Origin: a virus
DNA length: 64,000 nt
Direction: 5' to 3' (one strand)
Virus record (IMG/VR): IMGVR_UViG_3300002835_000030
Location: 1 to 64,000 of that record
The notes under the pieces are model-generated. The model saw only the letters and a list, made by a program, of their open reading frames with translations, did not search any database and had not been told where the DNA came from. The translations under genes and the position numbers were made by a program. Positions within the stretch are counted from its first letter, which is position 1. Each line of letters begins with the position of its first letter. Below are positions 8,551-16,523 of the stretch, piece after piece.

Positions 8551-9682
8551 TGGTTTCGTTATTTCCTATAGTTATTAGTTCTTTTTCTTGAAGTTGGTTG
8601 TAAGTTGATTCTAACTCAACAACTCTTCTTTTAAAGATACCATCATACACTTCAGACAAAATTTCATTAGATTCTTCTTCCACATATTTGTTTTCCCATT
8701 CACTCATACCTTCCATAATGTTTTGAGGTAGTGCATCTTCTAAGTAAAGTCCCACCATAGTTGCAATAATATCAGGAATCGCATTCATATTAGGAGTCCA
8801 TATACCGTTGTCATTTAGGTTTAGGTTACCATTTTGATCGATAGATCCCATCCATTCAGGAATCATTCTAGGAATTTTACCAATGACAGGTGTATTAGAT
8901 TTCATACACTCTAACGGGAATGTCCCAAAACTTGATAATTCATCTACCCAAACACCTAAGAAAGATTGACTTAATTCTTTTGCGAAAGTTTCCCTAGGTA
9001 ATCCCGCCATATCTCTGAATGACACAAATCTATAGTGAGGGTATTTCTGATAAAATACTTTTACAATTTTCAATAATTCTCTTTTATCTCTCGCAACCAT
9101 CGCAACTGTAGGTATTTTAGGTTTATCACTATTTTTAAAATAAGATGGAATACTCACAGGTACTTCATCAGTTCTAATACCCCTAAATACTGAATTTGCA
9201 TAATCAGAAAGATTCTTATTAGTAGTAATCACATCTCTTATCCCAAATTGTTCCCAACCTTCACCTATTTCTAACATCTCAAAGATATATTCGTATGATT
9301 GTAGGAAAACAATTCTTTTACAAGGGAAGTTTGCGGTTTGTTTAATAATACTTGCAAACGCTTCAGGAATAATAACAAAATCTGAAGGACCAACTTGTAA
9401 TTGTTGTGATTCTATAGAGACATGTGGTAAATTTGCATATTCTTCACCTAACCACTCTGCGATACCCATACCTTCTTCATCCTCACTGAGTTTATAATCA
9501 TTTTTGTCGTGAAGAATTTGAGCGTTATAACCCAGTTCTCTAAGTTGTTTTACGTGTTCGTAAATTGTTGCAACACCTGCGGTTGGATTACCTTTGGTGT
9601 CAATAGTGAAAAAATAGATACCGAAATCTTTATTGTTAATTTTGTCGATACTACTTTTAATTCTGTCTAATTGTTCACTCAT
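8543..9682 (-). CDS. Glycosyltransferase, GT1/GT4 (GT-B) type
   Basis: A 379-residue GT-B-like transferase. The N-terminal domain (YFFTIDTKGNPTAGVATIYE, then LRELGYNAQIL) resembles sugar-binding Rossmann domains. The C-terminal domain has VAMVARDKRELLKIVK and a donor-site-like segment LSSFGTFPLECMKSNTPVIG near residue 265, the usual F-x-P-L-E-A/C-M-x-x-x-x-P-V-I donor motif. The last 40 residues look coiled. It overlaps the small basic gene and is soluble by sequence. Acceptor and donor unknown. Confidence 0.75.
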   Translation of the reverse strand: MSEQLDRIKSSIDKINNKDFGIYFFTIDTKGNPTAGVATIYEHVKQLRELGYNAQILHDKNDYKLSEDEEGMGIAEWLGEEYANLPHVSIESQQLQVGPSDFVIIPEAFASIIKQTANFPCKRIVFLQSYEYIFEMLEIGEGWEQFGIRDVITTNKNLSDYANSVFRGIRTDEVPVSIPSYFKNSDKPKIPTVAMVARDKRELLKIVKVFYQKYPHYRFVSFRDMAGLPRETFAKELSQSFLGVWVDELSSFGTFPLECMKSNTPVIGKIPRMIPEWMGSIDQNGNLNLNDNGIWTPNMNAIPDIIATMVGLYLEDALPQNIMEGMSEWENKYVEEESNEILSEVYDGIFKRRVVELESTYNQLQEKELITIGNNETNG

Positions 9683-9703
9683 AACATTTATTTGTTTTTA
9701 TTA

Positions 9704-10036
9704 TTATAATTCTTTAAGTATACCTTTCATCAATAAAGTATTAAAGGCAATCTTAAAAGGTATTGTTGCATTGTTGAGTGCAACCATACCCATTTTATTA
9801 TCTACTTCTTCGTTATACATCATAAGTGCACCGATCATATCACGATACATTTCATATTTTGTACCATCAATATGTAACTCAACCATGTTCGGTAGAGGTT
9901 CTTCCATTCCAGCATCACATTGACTTTCATTAACCGTCAATGGTTGTGATTCTTGTTCGATTCGAACTATTTCTGACAATCTATCAATGTCAAGGTATAA
10001 TTCTTTACCTCCGATATCTAACAATAAGTTATCCAT
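9704..10036 (-). CDS. Hypothetical protein
   Basis: A 110-residue acidic protein not recognised as a family. It starts MDNLLLDIGGKELYLDIDRL and has a middle segment with CDAGMEEPLPNMVELHIDG, then a helix IGALMMYNEEVDNKMG. The pattern near the end (IPFKIAFNTLLMKGILKEL) suggests a compact alpha/beta domain. It sits 21 bases upstream of the GT-B gene and in the same direction. It is probably expressed with its neighbours; the role is unknown. Confidence 0.55.
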   Translation of the reverse strand: MDNLLLDIGGKELYLDIDRLSEIVRIEQESQPLTVNESQCDAGMEEPLPNMVELHIDGTKYEMYRDMIGALMMYNEEVDNKMGMVALNNATIPFKIAFNTLLMKGILKEL

Positions 10037-10081
10037 ATGATTTTTTTATTAAATTTATGTAAAATTCTAAATTAGTAAATA

Positions 10082-10699
10082 TTAAATGTCCTCAAACTCG
10101 ATAGTTTCTGTTCCTAATATTTTTTCTAATATTTTTTTATCATCTAAAATTTCTTTTAGATCTAAAATTGTGTAATCTGCGTCGCAATCCTTATTATAGT
10201 GATTTATAACTTTAATCGATACTTTTTCTTTTGGTTTAGTTTCTAATGTTGTTGGATTTGCAGTGATAAGAACATCCACATGTTCCCATTTTTTATGATA
10301 ATCTTTAACAAAAACAATATTATTTACCTTCGCTGAAAGTTTAGATAAAAAGAATAATGTTGCGGGTTTACTATTATTTAATTCTTTACTGATCACAATG
10401 GGTGTATGTCCCATATCTTCTATTAGATTATGTAGTTGGTTTAGGTGTTCTACAGAATTAAGTTTTGTCTCACCTGCGTGTCCAAATATTTCTAAAGATG
10501 AATCGATATAGAGAAATCTATTAAGTTCTTCAGTACCACCACTAAATTCAAAATGTTCTAAAAGATTTAAAGTGTTAATGTCTCTCTTAGGTAATTCCTC
10601 TCCTTCTTCTAATTCCGCAAGGTAATATTTGTCATATACCGACTCAAACTTACTTATAAAATCTCTTACTACACCATCAATTGTTATTCCTATTCTCAT
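10082..10699 (-). CDS. HAD-like protein with degenerate active site
   Basis: A 205-residue protein with the layout of a HAD-type deoxyribonucleotidase-like fold: motif I at residues 3-12 (IGITIDGVVRD), a motif II-like strand ending PIVISKELNNSKP around residue 140, and a motif III region with KKWEHVDVLITANP. In active HAD enzymes motif I is DxDG; here residue 6 is Thr and only Asp8 remains, so the nucleophile is missing. A binding rather than catalytic role, or a loss of function, is likely. It lies between PhoH and a hypothetical gene in a leftward series. Confidence 0.55.
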   Translation of the reverse strand: MRIGITIDGVVRDFISKFESVYDKYYLAELEEGEELPKRDINTLNLLEHFEFSGGTEELNRFLYIDSSLEIFGHAGETKLNSVEHLNQLHNLIEDMGHTPIVISKELNNSKPATLFFLSKLSAKVNNIVFVKDYHKKWEHVDVLITANPTTLETKPKEKVSIKVINHYNKDCDADYTILDLKEILDDKKILEKILGTETIEFEDI

Positions 10700-10745
10700 A
10701 TTTTAATTTTTATTAATAGTAGTAATATATAGTAATTAGTAAACT

Positions 10746-11501
10746 TTATTTACTGCTTTCTAAATCATCGAAGGTTGATTCGATGACCTTGATGATTGGG
10801 TTTCTAACTACATCATCAGGATCTCTCAATGTAACAGTACCAAATCCTTCAACACCTTCAAATTTTTCAATAATGACTTCTAAAGAACTGTCAGTTCTTT
10901 TCTTAATATCTTTTTGTTTAACATCACCTAAAATAACCATCTTTGAGTTGTCACCAATTCGAGTCATTAAGGTTCTCATATTACTTACGGATATGTTTTG
11001 TGCCTCATCAACAATAATAATTGTGTTATCAATACTACGACCCCTAACAAAGGCTAATGGTTGGATATTAATAATACTCAACTCCCTTAATTTTCTAGTT
11101 AAACTCTCGCCAATGATCTTTTCAAAATTATCAATAAAAGATATCATATAAGGATCTAATTTTTCTGATAAATCTCCAGGTAAAAAACCTAATTCTTCTC
11201 CGGGTAACTGTATTACAGATTTAACCAAAAGTATTTTTTTATATTTTTCTTTTGTTTTGATTAATTTTAGGGCTTCTGCACACGCAATATATGTTTTTCC
11301 ACTACCAGCCAATCCTGACGCAATAGTTATCTCATTTTCTTTTATCGATTGTACTAATTTTTTTTGGTTTTCTGTTTTACATTTAACATTAACAAACATA
11401 GATGATAAAAATTTATCTTCTTCCATGTTTTTACTATATACGAAGGATTCGACTTCTCTAAGTTCTTCCTCTGTTAGTTTTTTATTTCGTCTTCTACTCA
11501 T
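10746..11501 (-). CDS. phoH: PhoH-like ATPase
   Basis: A P-loop ATPase related to the N-terminal half of helicases, common in marine phages. In 251 residues it shows Walker A GLAGSGKT (residues 63-70), a Walker B-type IIIVDEAQN around 165, and an arginine-containing MRTLMTRIGDNSKMVILGD segment (motif III/sensor-like) soon after. Length and motif spacing fit the single-domain PhoH family. Its precise role in phage infection (RNA metabolism or phosphate stress) is not settled in the literature I know. The upstream gene is 36 bases away, on the same strand. Confidence 0.9.
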   Translation of the reverse strand: MSRRRNKKLTEEELREVESFVYSKNMEEDKFLSSMFVNVKCKTENQKKLVQSIKENEITIASGLAGSGKTYIACAEALKLIKTKEKYKKILLVKSVIQLPGEELGFLPGDLSEKLDPYMISFIDNFEKIIGESLTRKLRELSIINIQPLAFVRGRSIDNTIIIVDEAQNISVSNMRTLMTRIGDNSKMVILGDVKQKDIKKRTDSSLEVIIEKFEGVEGFGTVTLRDPDDVVRNPIIKVIESTFDDLESSK

Positions 11502-11537
11502 ATATTTAATTTACCATATTTTTATAAAAATTAAAGT

Positions 11538-12449
11538 TTATTTTCTAATATTTTCGTAATTAGATTCAAACCACTCTATTGTTTCTTTTAACCCATCATA
11601 TAGTGGAGTGAATTTAAAATCGGGTAAATAGTTTTTAATTTTAGAATTATCTGATGGTTTTCTAAATTGACCATCAGGTTTGTTAGTATCCCACTTTACC
11701 TCACCTTTGAAGTTCATTAGTTCTACAATCAATCCTACAACGTCTTTAATTGATACTTCATCAGAAGTCGATAATATAATCGGTTCATCTTCATTATAAT
11801 TTTCTAAAACCCATTCAGTTAATTTAACCACATCTTTATTGTAAATAAACTCTCTAAGTGGTATCCCACTACCCCATATAGTTAATGGTGTATTAGTTTC
11901 TCTCGCAATATAACATTTATGTATTAAAGAAGGTACGACATGACCATTCTCTATATCAAAATTATCATTAATTCCATATATATTAGTAGGTATAACCGAT
12001 TTGTAATTTAACCCATATTGTTCTCTGTATGACTTGATTTGAATATCTGCCATACGTTTTGCATATGCATAAGCGTCATTACTAAAATGTGGTGGACCTA
12101 GATGTATCTTTTTTTCAGTTAGTGGGTATTCCACATTATTTGGGAAGACACAAGTAGACAAAAACACTACTAAGTCTTCTACATTATTTTTTCTACATTC
12201 TTCTATTACATTTGTATTCATCATAATATTTTGGTAGAAAAAATCACCTTTATGTTTCATGTTACCCATAACACCACCTACCTTACCCGCACAATGTATT
12301 ACCGACTTAGGTTTATTGGTACTTATCATTATATGAGTTGATATGGGATCTATTAGATTGTAATCTTTAGAACCAAACTTTATATAGTTGGAACCTATAA
12401 ATTGTGATCCGACTAAACCATTTCCGCCAGTAACTAAAATCTTAGACAT
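11538..12449 (-). CDS. fcl: GDP-L-fucose synthase
   Basis: Converts GDP-4-keto-6-deoxymannose to GDP-L-fucose using NADPH (epimerase and reductase). It shows the Rossmann start ILVTGGNGLVGS, the STCVFP strand with the catalytic Ser, the YAYAK catalytic Tyr/Lys motif near residue 135, and HVVPSLIHKCYIA. At 303 residues it has normal length. I chose the internal ATG of MSKILVTGG, which overlaps the gmd stop by 8 bases, over an ATG 18 bases upstream that adds six extra residues. Together with gmd it forms the complete GDP-mannose to GDP-fucose route. Confidence 0.88.
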   Translation of the reverse strand: MSKILVTGGNGLVGSQFIGSNYIKFGSKDYNLIDPISTHIMISTNKPKSVIHCAGKVGGVMGNMKHKGDFFYQNIMMNTNVIEECRKNNVEDLVVFLSTCVFPNNVEYPLTEKKIHLGPPHFSNDAYAYAKRMADIQIKSYREQYGLNYKSVIPTNIYGINDNFDIENGHVVPSLIHKCYIARETNTPLTIWGSGIPLREFIYNKDVVKLTEWVLENYNEDEPIILSTSDEVSIKDVVGLIVELMNFKGEVKWDTNKPDGQFRKPSDNSKIKNYLPDFKFTPLYDGLKETIEWFESNYENIRK

Positions 12450-13437
12450 ATATAATATTTTTTTCATTATAATATGTTAACCAATACGATATCATTTCAT
12501 CTAACATAGTTTCGAAAGTATATTCAGTTACCCACCCTAATTCTTCCCTTAATTTTGTAGAGTCCCCTTTTAAGTTTTCTAATTCCTCAGGTCTCATATG
12601 TTTTTCATCAACTATAATGTAATCTTTATAATCTAAACCTAATTTTTTAAAGGTGTATTCACATAAATCGCTAACTGAGTGTGACACACCTGTTGCGCAT
12701 ACATAATCTGTCGGATTATCTGTTTGCAACATCATCCACATTGCTTTAACGTAGTCTTTAGCATGACCCCAATCCCTAGTAGCGGATAGATTACCTAACG
12801 ATAGTTTTTCTTGTAACCCTAACTTAATTTTAACTGCTGCCTTAACAACTTTATTTGTTACGAAATTAGTACCCCTACGAGGAGATTCGTGATTAAATAG
12901 AATACCGTTCCATATTTTCATACCATAAGAATTTCTATAATTTCTACAGATATTATATGAAAATACTTTTGCACACCCATATGGGGATACTGGATTCATA
13001 GGTGTGGTTTCTCTTTGGTATCCATCGGAATCAATGGAATTTCCAAACATTTCAGATGAAGATGCCTGATAAATTTTCGAATGTGGGGATACCATTCTTA
13101 TCACCTCTAAAAGATTAAGTGTGCCCACACCAGTAACATTTGCAGTACATATTGGTTGATCGAAACTAATTCTAACGTGTGATTGTGCTGCCAAATTATA
13201 AACTTCATCTGGTTGTACTTTAGATAAAATTCTAATTAACGATGCCATATCCGTTAAATCCGCATACTCTAAATTTATTAAATTACCATCTCTTAAAGAT
13301 TCAATTCTCGATGATTGTGTTTCAGATACTGAGTTTCTTTTCACAGTTCCCCAAACCTCATATCCCTTTTCTAAAAGAAATTCTGCCAAATATGAACCAT
13401 CTTGCCCATTAATTCCAGTTATAAGTGCTTTTTTCAT
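12442..13437 (-). CDS. gmd: GDP-mannose 4,6-dehydratase
   Basis: First step of GDP-fucose synthesis: NADP-dependent dehydration of GDP-mannose. It shows GxxGxxG at residues 8-14 (TGINGQDGSYL), the SSSEMFG strand near residue 127, the YGCAK catalytic motif near 153, and the substrate-binding segment HESPRRGTNFVT. The 331 residues are slightly short for the family (about 345-370). The reading runs into fcl with translational overlap. The phage encodes no mannose activation here, so GDP-mannose must come from the host. Confidence 0.92.
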   Translation of the reverse strand: MKKALITGINGQDGSYLAEFLLEKGYEVWGTVKRNSVSETQSSRIESLRDGNLINLEYADLTDMASLIRILSKVQPDEVYNLAAQSHVRISFDQPICTANVTGVGTLNLLEVIRMVSPHSKIYQASSSEMFGNSIDSDGYQRETTPMNPVSPYGCAKVFSYNICRNYRNSYGMKIWNGILFNHESPRRGTNFVTNKVVKAAVKIKLGLQEKLSLGNLSATRDWGHAKDYVKAMWMMLQTDNPTDYVCATGVSHSVSDLCEYTFKKLGLDYKDYIIVDEKHMRPEELENLKGDSTKLREELGWVTEYTFETMLDEMISYWLTYYNEKNIIYV

Positions 13438-13449
13438 TTTTTATATTTT

Positions 13450-15003
13450 TTATTTTTTATTAAAATATTCGTTCCAATAATTATATGTTTTATAATCATC
13501 AGGTGTTCCCCAACAAATATAATCCTCAACCTCAAAAACTTTTACTGTTAATCCCATATCTATATTTTGATTTAAAACATCATCAACATAAAATTCGTTA
13601 TTAGTTCTAATATTTTTTTCTTTATTATTTTTTAAACCATTTAAAAAATATTTTGCCTTCCTAAAAAACATTGTGCCTACTATTGCGTGAGTTGTTAATG
13701 GATCATCATAAATGAAATTTTTACACGAAACATGCCTAATGTTATCATCGTCATCAACATCCAACCAAGCATAACTATTCGGATTAAGTTTACTTGTTTG
13801 ATTGTTTCTAAATGACCAAACTAAAACATCAATACTTTCATCGAATAACATTTCTTGACATTTTTCTACATTATAATATATACCATTATCACATGCAGAT
13901 ATTAAAATAGGGTTTTCAGGGTTAATAGTACCCATACCTAATTCACAAGTACAGGCTTGTCCTTCGGTAACATAGTCTAATTCAACTACTGAATGATTCG
14001 AATAGTATTTTTTTATAATTGAGTTTATGTCAAAGTTATCTGTATGTTCTTTCCTAACAATAAAAATATTATTTTCACAAGTAGGTAAATCTTCTACCGC
14101 TTTTATTACCATAGGTTTATCTTCTACATCTATAAATGGTTTTGGGGTTAGGTAACCTTCTTTATAGAATCTATTTCCATTACCCGCCATAGGTAAAATT
14201 AATGTAGTATTATTAGGTGTTTTTATCTTTTTCATTTTTTCTTTTTTGAAAAAATTTGACCAAGATTTATAAATTTCTAAATCATAAGGTGTACCCCATT
14301 GTAACATTTTTTGAATCTCAAAAATACTTACTTTTAAACCATCTTTAATTAATAAATTATATACTAAACTTACATAATATTCACCATTAATATTTATATC
14401 TAAATCGATTAAAATTTTAAAATATTTTTTTAATAACTTACCACTTTTAAAATAATATGTACCATTAGATGCATATTCATTCATTTTGTTTTTAGTAAAA
14501 GATTCTTTTTCTTTTATTTGTTCTAAAAACATATTTTTTTCTTTACAAAATGCATAATTATCACCACCCAACATATGGGGGTGAAATCCCTTATAACATG
14601 CCATTGCACCATCAGAATTTTTTATTCTTACATCATCTAAAAATTGATTATAATCCCAAACAGTACCATAATCACAATAACTAACAATTACGTCTCTATT
14701 ATCATCTATTGAATCGAATATTTGATAAACCGCATCCACAGGACCTTTTCTATTTTCATTTGGTACGGTGAAAATTTTACAGTTCGGAGAAATATTTTTT
14801 AGTGTCTGTAATATATTAGTCTCATCAATATGTTTTTGATTACAAATAAATATAACATCATCTGGCCTATTAAACAAATTAACTACATGTTCAATTATTG
14901 GTAAGTTATCTACTATTATTAAAGGTTTTGGATTCACATAACCTGCATCTATAAATCTTTTACCCATTCCTGACATAGGAATAATTATTTGTGGTTTTTT
15001 CAT
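13450..15003 (-). CDS. Tandem sugar nucleotidyltransferase (two domains)
   Basis: Activates a sugar or polyol phosphate with an NTP. Two complete NTP-transferase domains are fused: residues 1-255 starting IIIPMSGMGKRFIDAGY and residues 265-517 starting LILPMAGNGNRFYKEGY. Both have the G-x-G-x-R-F nucleotide loop, a following P-K-P-L/F segment (NPKPLIIVDNLP; TPKPFIDVEDKP) and a similar end (LQWGTPYDLEIYKSW; ICWGTPDDYKTYNYW). The second half of each shows a domestic duplication of one gene. It overlaps the downstream GDPD-like gene by 4 bases. The nucleotide and sugar cannot be told from sequence. Confidence 0.8.
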   Translation of the reverse strand: MKKPQIIIPMSGMGKRFIDAGYVNPKPLIIVDNLPIIEHVVNLFNRPDDVIFICNQKHIDETNILQTLKNISPNCKIFTVPNENRKGPVDAVYQIFDSIDDNRDVIVSYCDYGTVWDYNQFLDDVRIKNSDGAMACYKGFHPHMLGGDNYAFCKEKNMFLEQIKEKESFTKNKMNEYASNGTYYFKSGKLLKKYFKILIDLDININGEYYVSLVYNLLIKDGLKVSIFEIQKMLQWGTPYDLEIYKSWSNFFKKEKMKKIKTPNNTTLILPMAGNGNRFYKEGYLTPKPFIDVEDKPMVIKAVEDLPTCENNIFIVRKEHTDNFDINSIIKKYYSNHSVVELDYVTEGQACTCELGMGTINPENPILISACDNGIYYNVEKCQEMLFDESIDVLVWSFRNNQTSKLNPNSYAWLDVDDDDNIRHVSCKNFIYDDPLTTHAIVGTMFFRKAKYFLNGLKNNKEKNIRTNNEFYVDDVLNQNIDMGLTVKVFEVEDYICWGTPDDYKTYNYWNEYFNKK

Positions 15004-15479
15004 GGGTGTAATCCTTTAGTTTTTAAATTATACTCACAGTAAGTAATATAATCGGTACAAACACCGTATGGTATTTTATTTTTAAATTTGTTTATATCAT
15101 CTATATTTAATAATGGTATTATTGTTCTTTCACAAATATTTAAATTTAGATTGTGAACCCATATTAAATTATTACTGGTTAAAACGTAAGGATCAGAATT
15201 GTGACAAAAATATATAAAATTATTTTTATTTTCACTTAATTGTATTGCAGAATCTAAATCTTTACAATGTAACCATAGTTTAGATTTTCTTTTTTCTAAC
15301 CATAATTCACTAACCACATAATCTGGATTATCGTGACCTAAATAAAATTTATTATCAATGAATCTTATATCCACCTCGACATCATAACCACTAGATAGGG
15401 CAATATCAATATATGACGGTGAATTTTCTTTATTAGGTAATGGTTCTTTTATGTTTCCTCTATGTGAAATTAATTTCAT
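15000..15479 (-). CDS. Glycerophosphodiester phosphodiesterase-like protein
   Basis: A 159-residue protein resembling a short GDPD/PI-PLC-like barrel: ISHRGN at residues 4-9 (catalytic His-Arg), KENSPSYIDIAL (the family's ENT-like segment), GYDVEVDIRF, and LGHDN near residue 68. This is shorter than usual GDPDs (about 240), so the barrel may be incomplete. It is sandwiched by 4-base overlaps between the nucleotidyltransferase and the HAD gene, so the three are likely co-translated and act in one pathway, probably on a phosphodiester or phosphate intermediate. The activity is inferred. Confidence 0.65.
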   Translation of the reverse strand: MKLISHRGNIKEPLPNKENSPSYIDIALSSGYDVEVDIRFIDNKFYLGHDNPDYVVSELWLEKRKSKLWLHCKDLDSAIQLSENKNNFIYFCHNSDPYVLTSNNLIWVHNLNLNICERTIIPLLNIDDINKFKNKIPYGVCTDYITYCEYNLKTKGLHP

Positions 15480-15769
15480 ATCTCTTCAATTCTTAAAGTT
15501 TTATCATCTATAAATAAATCGTAATACGGTTTGTCAACAAATAATTCATGATATTTTACCCCCCACTCATCTAATTGTTTTTTTGTTAAATCATACCAAT
15601 TTATTTTAGTTCTACTACCTCTAGCCGTCCAATAAACAATAGTATTACCTTCATCGTAAAGTTTGTTTATTTTATCTATATTTTCTTTTATAGGTTGAGC
15701 ATTAAAATAATTTCTAGGGTGAGGTGTTTCACATATGGTTTCATCAATGTCTACATATATAACTTTCAT
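15476..15769 (-). CDS. Short HAD-family phosphatase
   Basis: A 97-residue HAD hydrolase core: motif I YVDIDETI (DxDxT with both Asp present, residues 6-10), motif II YWTARGS, and a terminal YDLFIDDK giving motif IV. It belongs to the small cap-less HAD type seen in capsule loci, where they remove phosphate from sugar- or polyol-phosphates. It overlaps both neighbours by 4 bases (ATGA-type), which strongly suggests joint expression with the nucleotidyltransferase, GDPD-like and aldolase genes. Confidence 0.75.
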   Translation of the reverse strand: MKVIYVDIDETICETPHPRNYFNAQPIKENIDKINKLYDEGNTIVYWTARGSRTKINWYDLTKKQLDEWGVKYHELFVDKPYYDLFIDDKTLRIEEI

Positions 15770-16431
15770 ATTAAAGATTTTCTATATTTTTCGTTTTCAT
15801 CATTTATTAATTTATTAATATCTAAGTCAGACAAATAAGTCATATTCATTTTATCTACTCCTGATAAAAAAATTTCTGCAGATTTTTCACAAATTTCTGT
15901 TGCAACTACACATTCTTCTATTGTCTTTCCACAAGTTATAATACCATGATTTTTTAATAGTATAAGTTTAGGAAAAAATTTTTCACTTTCAATAAATTTA
16001 TTAACTATATCTTCTATATGTTTAAATAATTCTTCTCCAGGATTTGCATATGGTATGACACACGATTTTTTATCATTAAATATTACTTGATCAGGAAACA
16101 ACCTGTAAACAGAAAAATCATAAATATTGTCTGAACAAAGTATCTTTAGTGTATTTGTTGGGTGAGTATGACACACATAATTTATTTCCACATGTTTAAG
16201 TAAAAATCTATGAAAATTTAATTCCATACTACCTTTTTTACCTAAATTATCTTTTTGGTTACCCAAAAAATCATAACAAACTATATCGTCATCAGTTAAA
16301 TTGTTTAAAAATGAACCACTACTTTTTATGAAAAATAAGTCTCCTTCTTTTTTTGATATATTCCCCTCTGCACCAACGACAAATTTTTCAATCTTTTTAC
16401 CTAATAATTTAAGGTCTTTATGTTTATCCAT
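15766..16431 (-). CDS. Class II aldolase/epimerase family protein
   Basis: A zinc-dependent aldolase or epimerase of the fuculose-phosphate aldolase/AraD family, 221 residues (usual about 210-230). It shows a start with EGNISKKEGDLFFIKSSGS (family substrate loop), the metal-binding HTHPT at about residue 98, and a second histidine in LLKNHGIITCGK near residue 158. In the cluster it would act before the HAD phosphatase and nucleotidyltransferase, possibly making or breaking a short sugar-phosphate. The actual substrate is unknown. It is the first gene of this leftward sub-operon. Confidence 0.8.
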   Translation of the reverse strand: MDKHKDLKLLGKKIEKFVVGAEGNISKKEGDLFFIKSSGSFLNNLTDDDIVCYDFLGNQKDNLGKKGSMELNFHRFLLKHVEINYVCHTHPTNTLKILCSDNIYDFSVYRLFPDQVIFNDKKSCVIPYANPGEELFKHIEDIVNKFIESEKFFPKLILLKNHGIITCGKTIEECVVATEICEKSAEIFLSGVDKMNMTYLSDLDINKLINDENEKYRKSLI

Positions 16432-16523
16432 ATTAAATGATTTACAACAAAATTAAGTATTTTTTTTAAAAAATAAATAGTATTTTGTCTTTATATTTTG
16501 TCATAATTCAGTATTTTTGTTAA
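16432..16523. promoter_or_regulatory. Divergent promoter region
   Basis: A 92-base AT-rich gap between the leftward aldolase gene and the rightward GT61 gene. On the plus strand it holds a TATTTTTG element (fits TAnnTTTG, the Bacteroidota -7 box) at 16512-16519, only 4 bases before the ATG, and near copies further left (around 16480 and 16492). No clear -33 element was confirmed. The region probably drives both directions; which box is used is uncertain. Confidence 0.3.
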
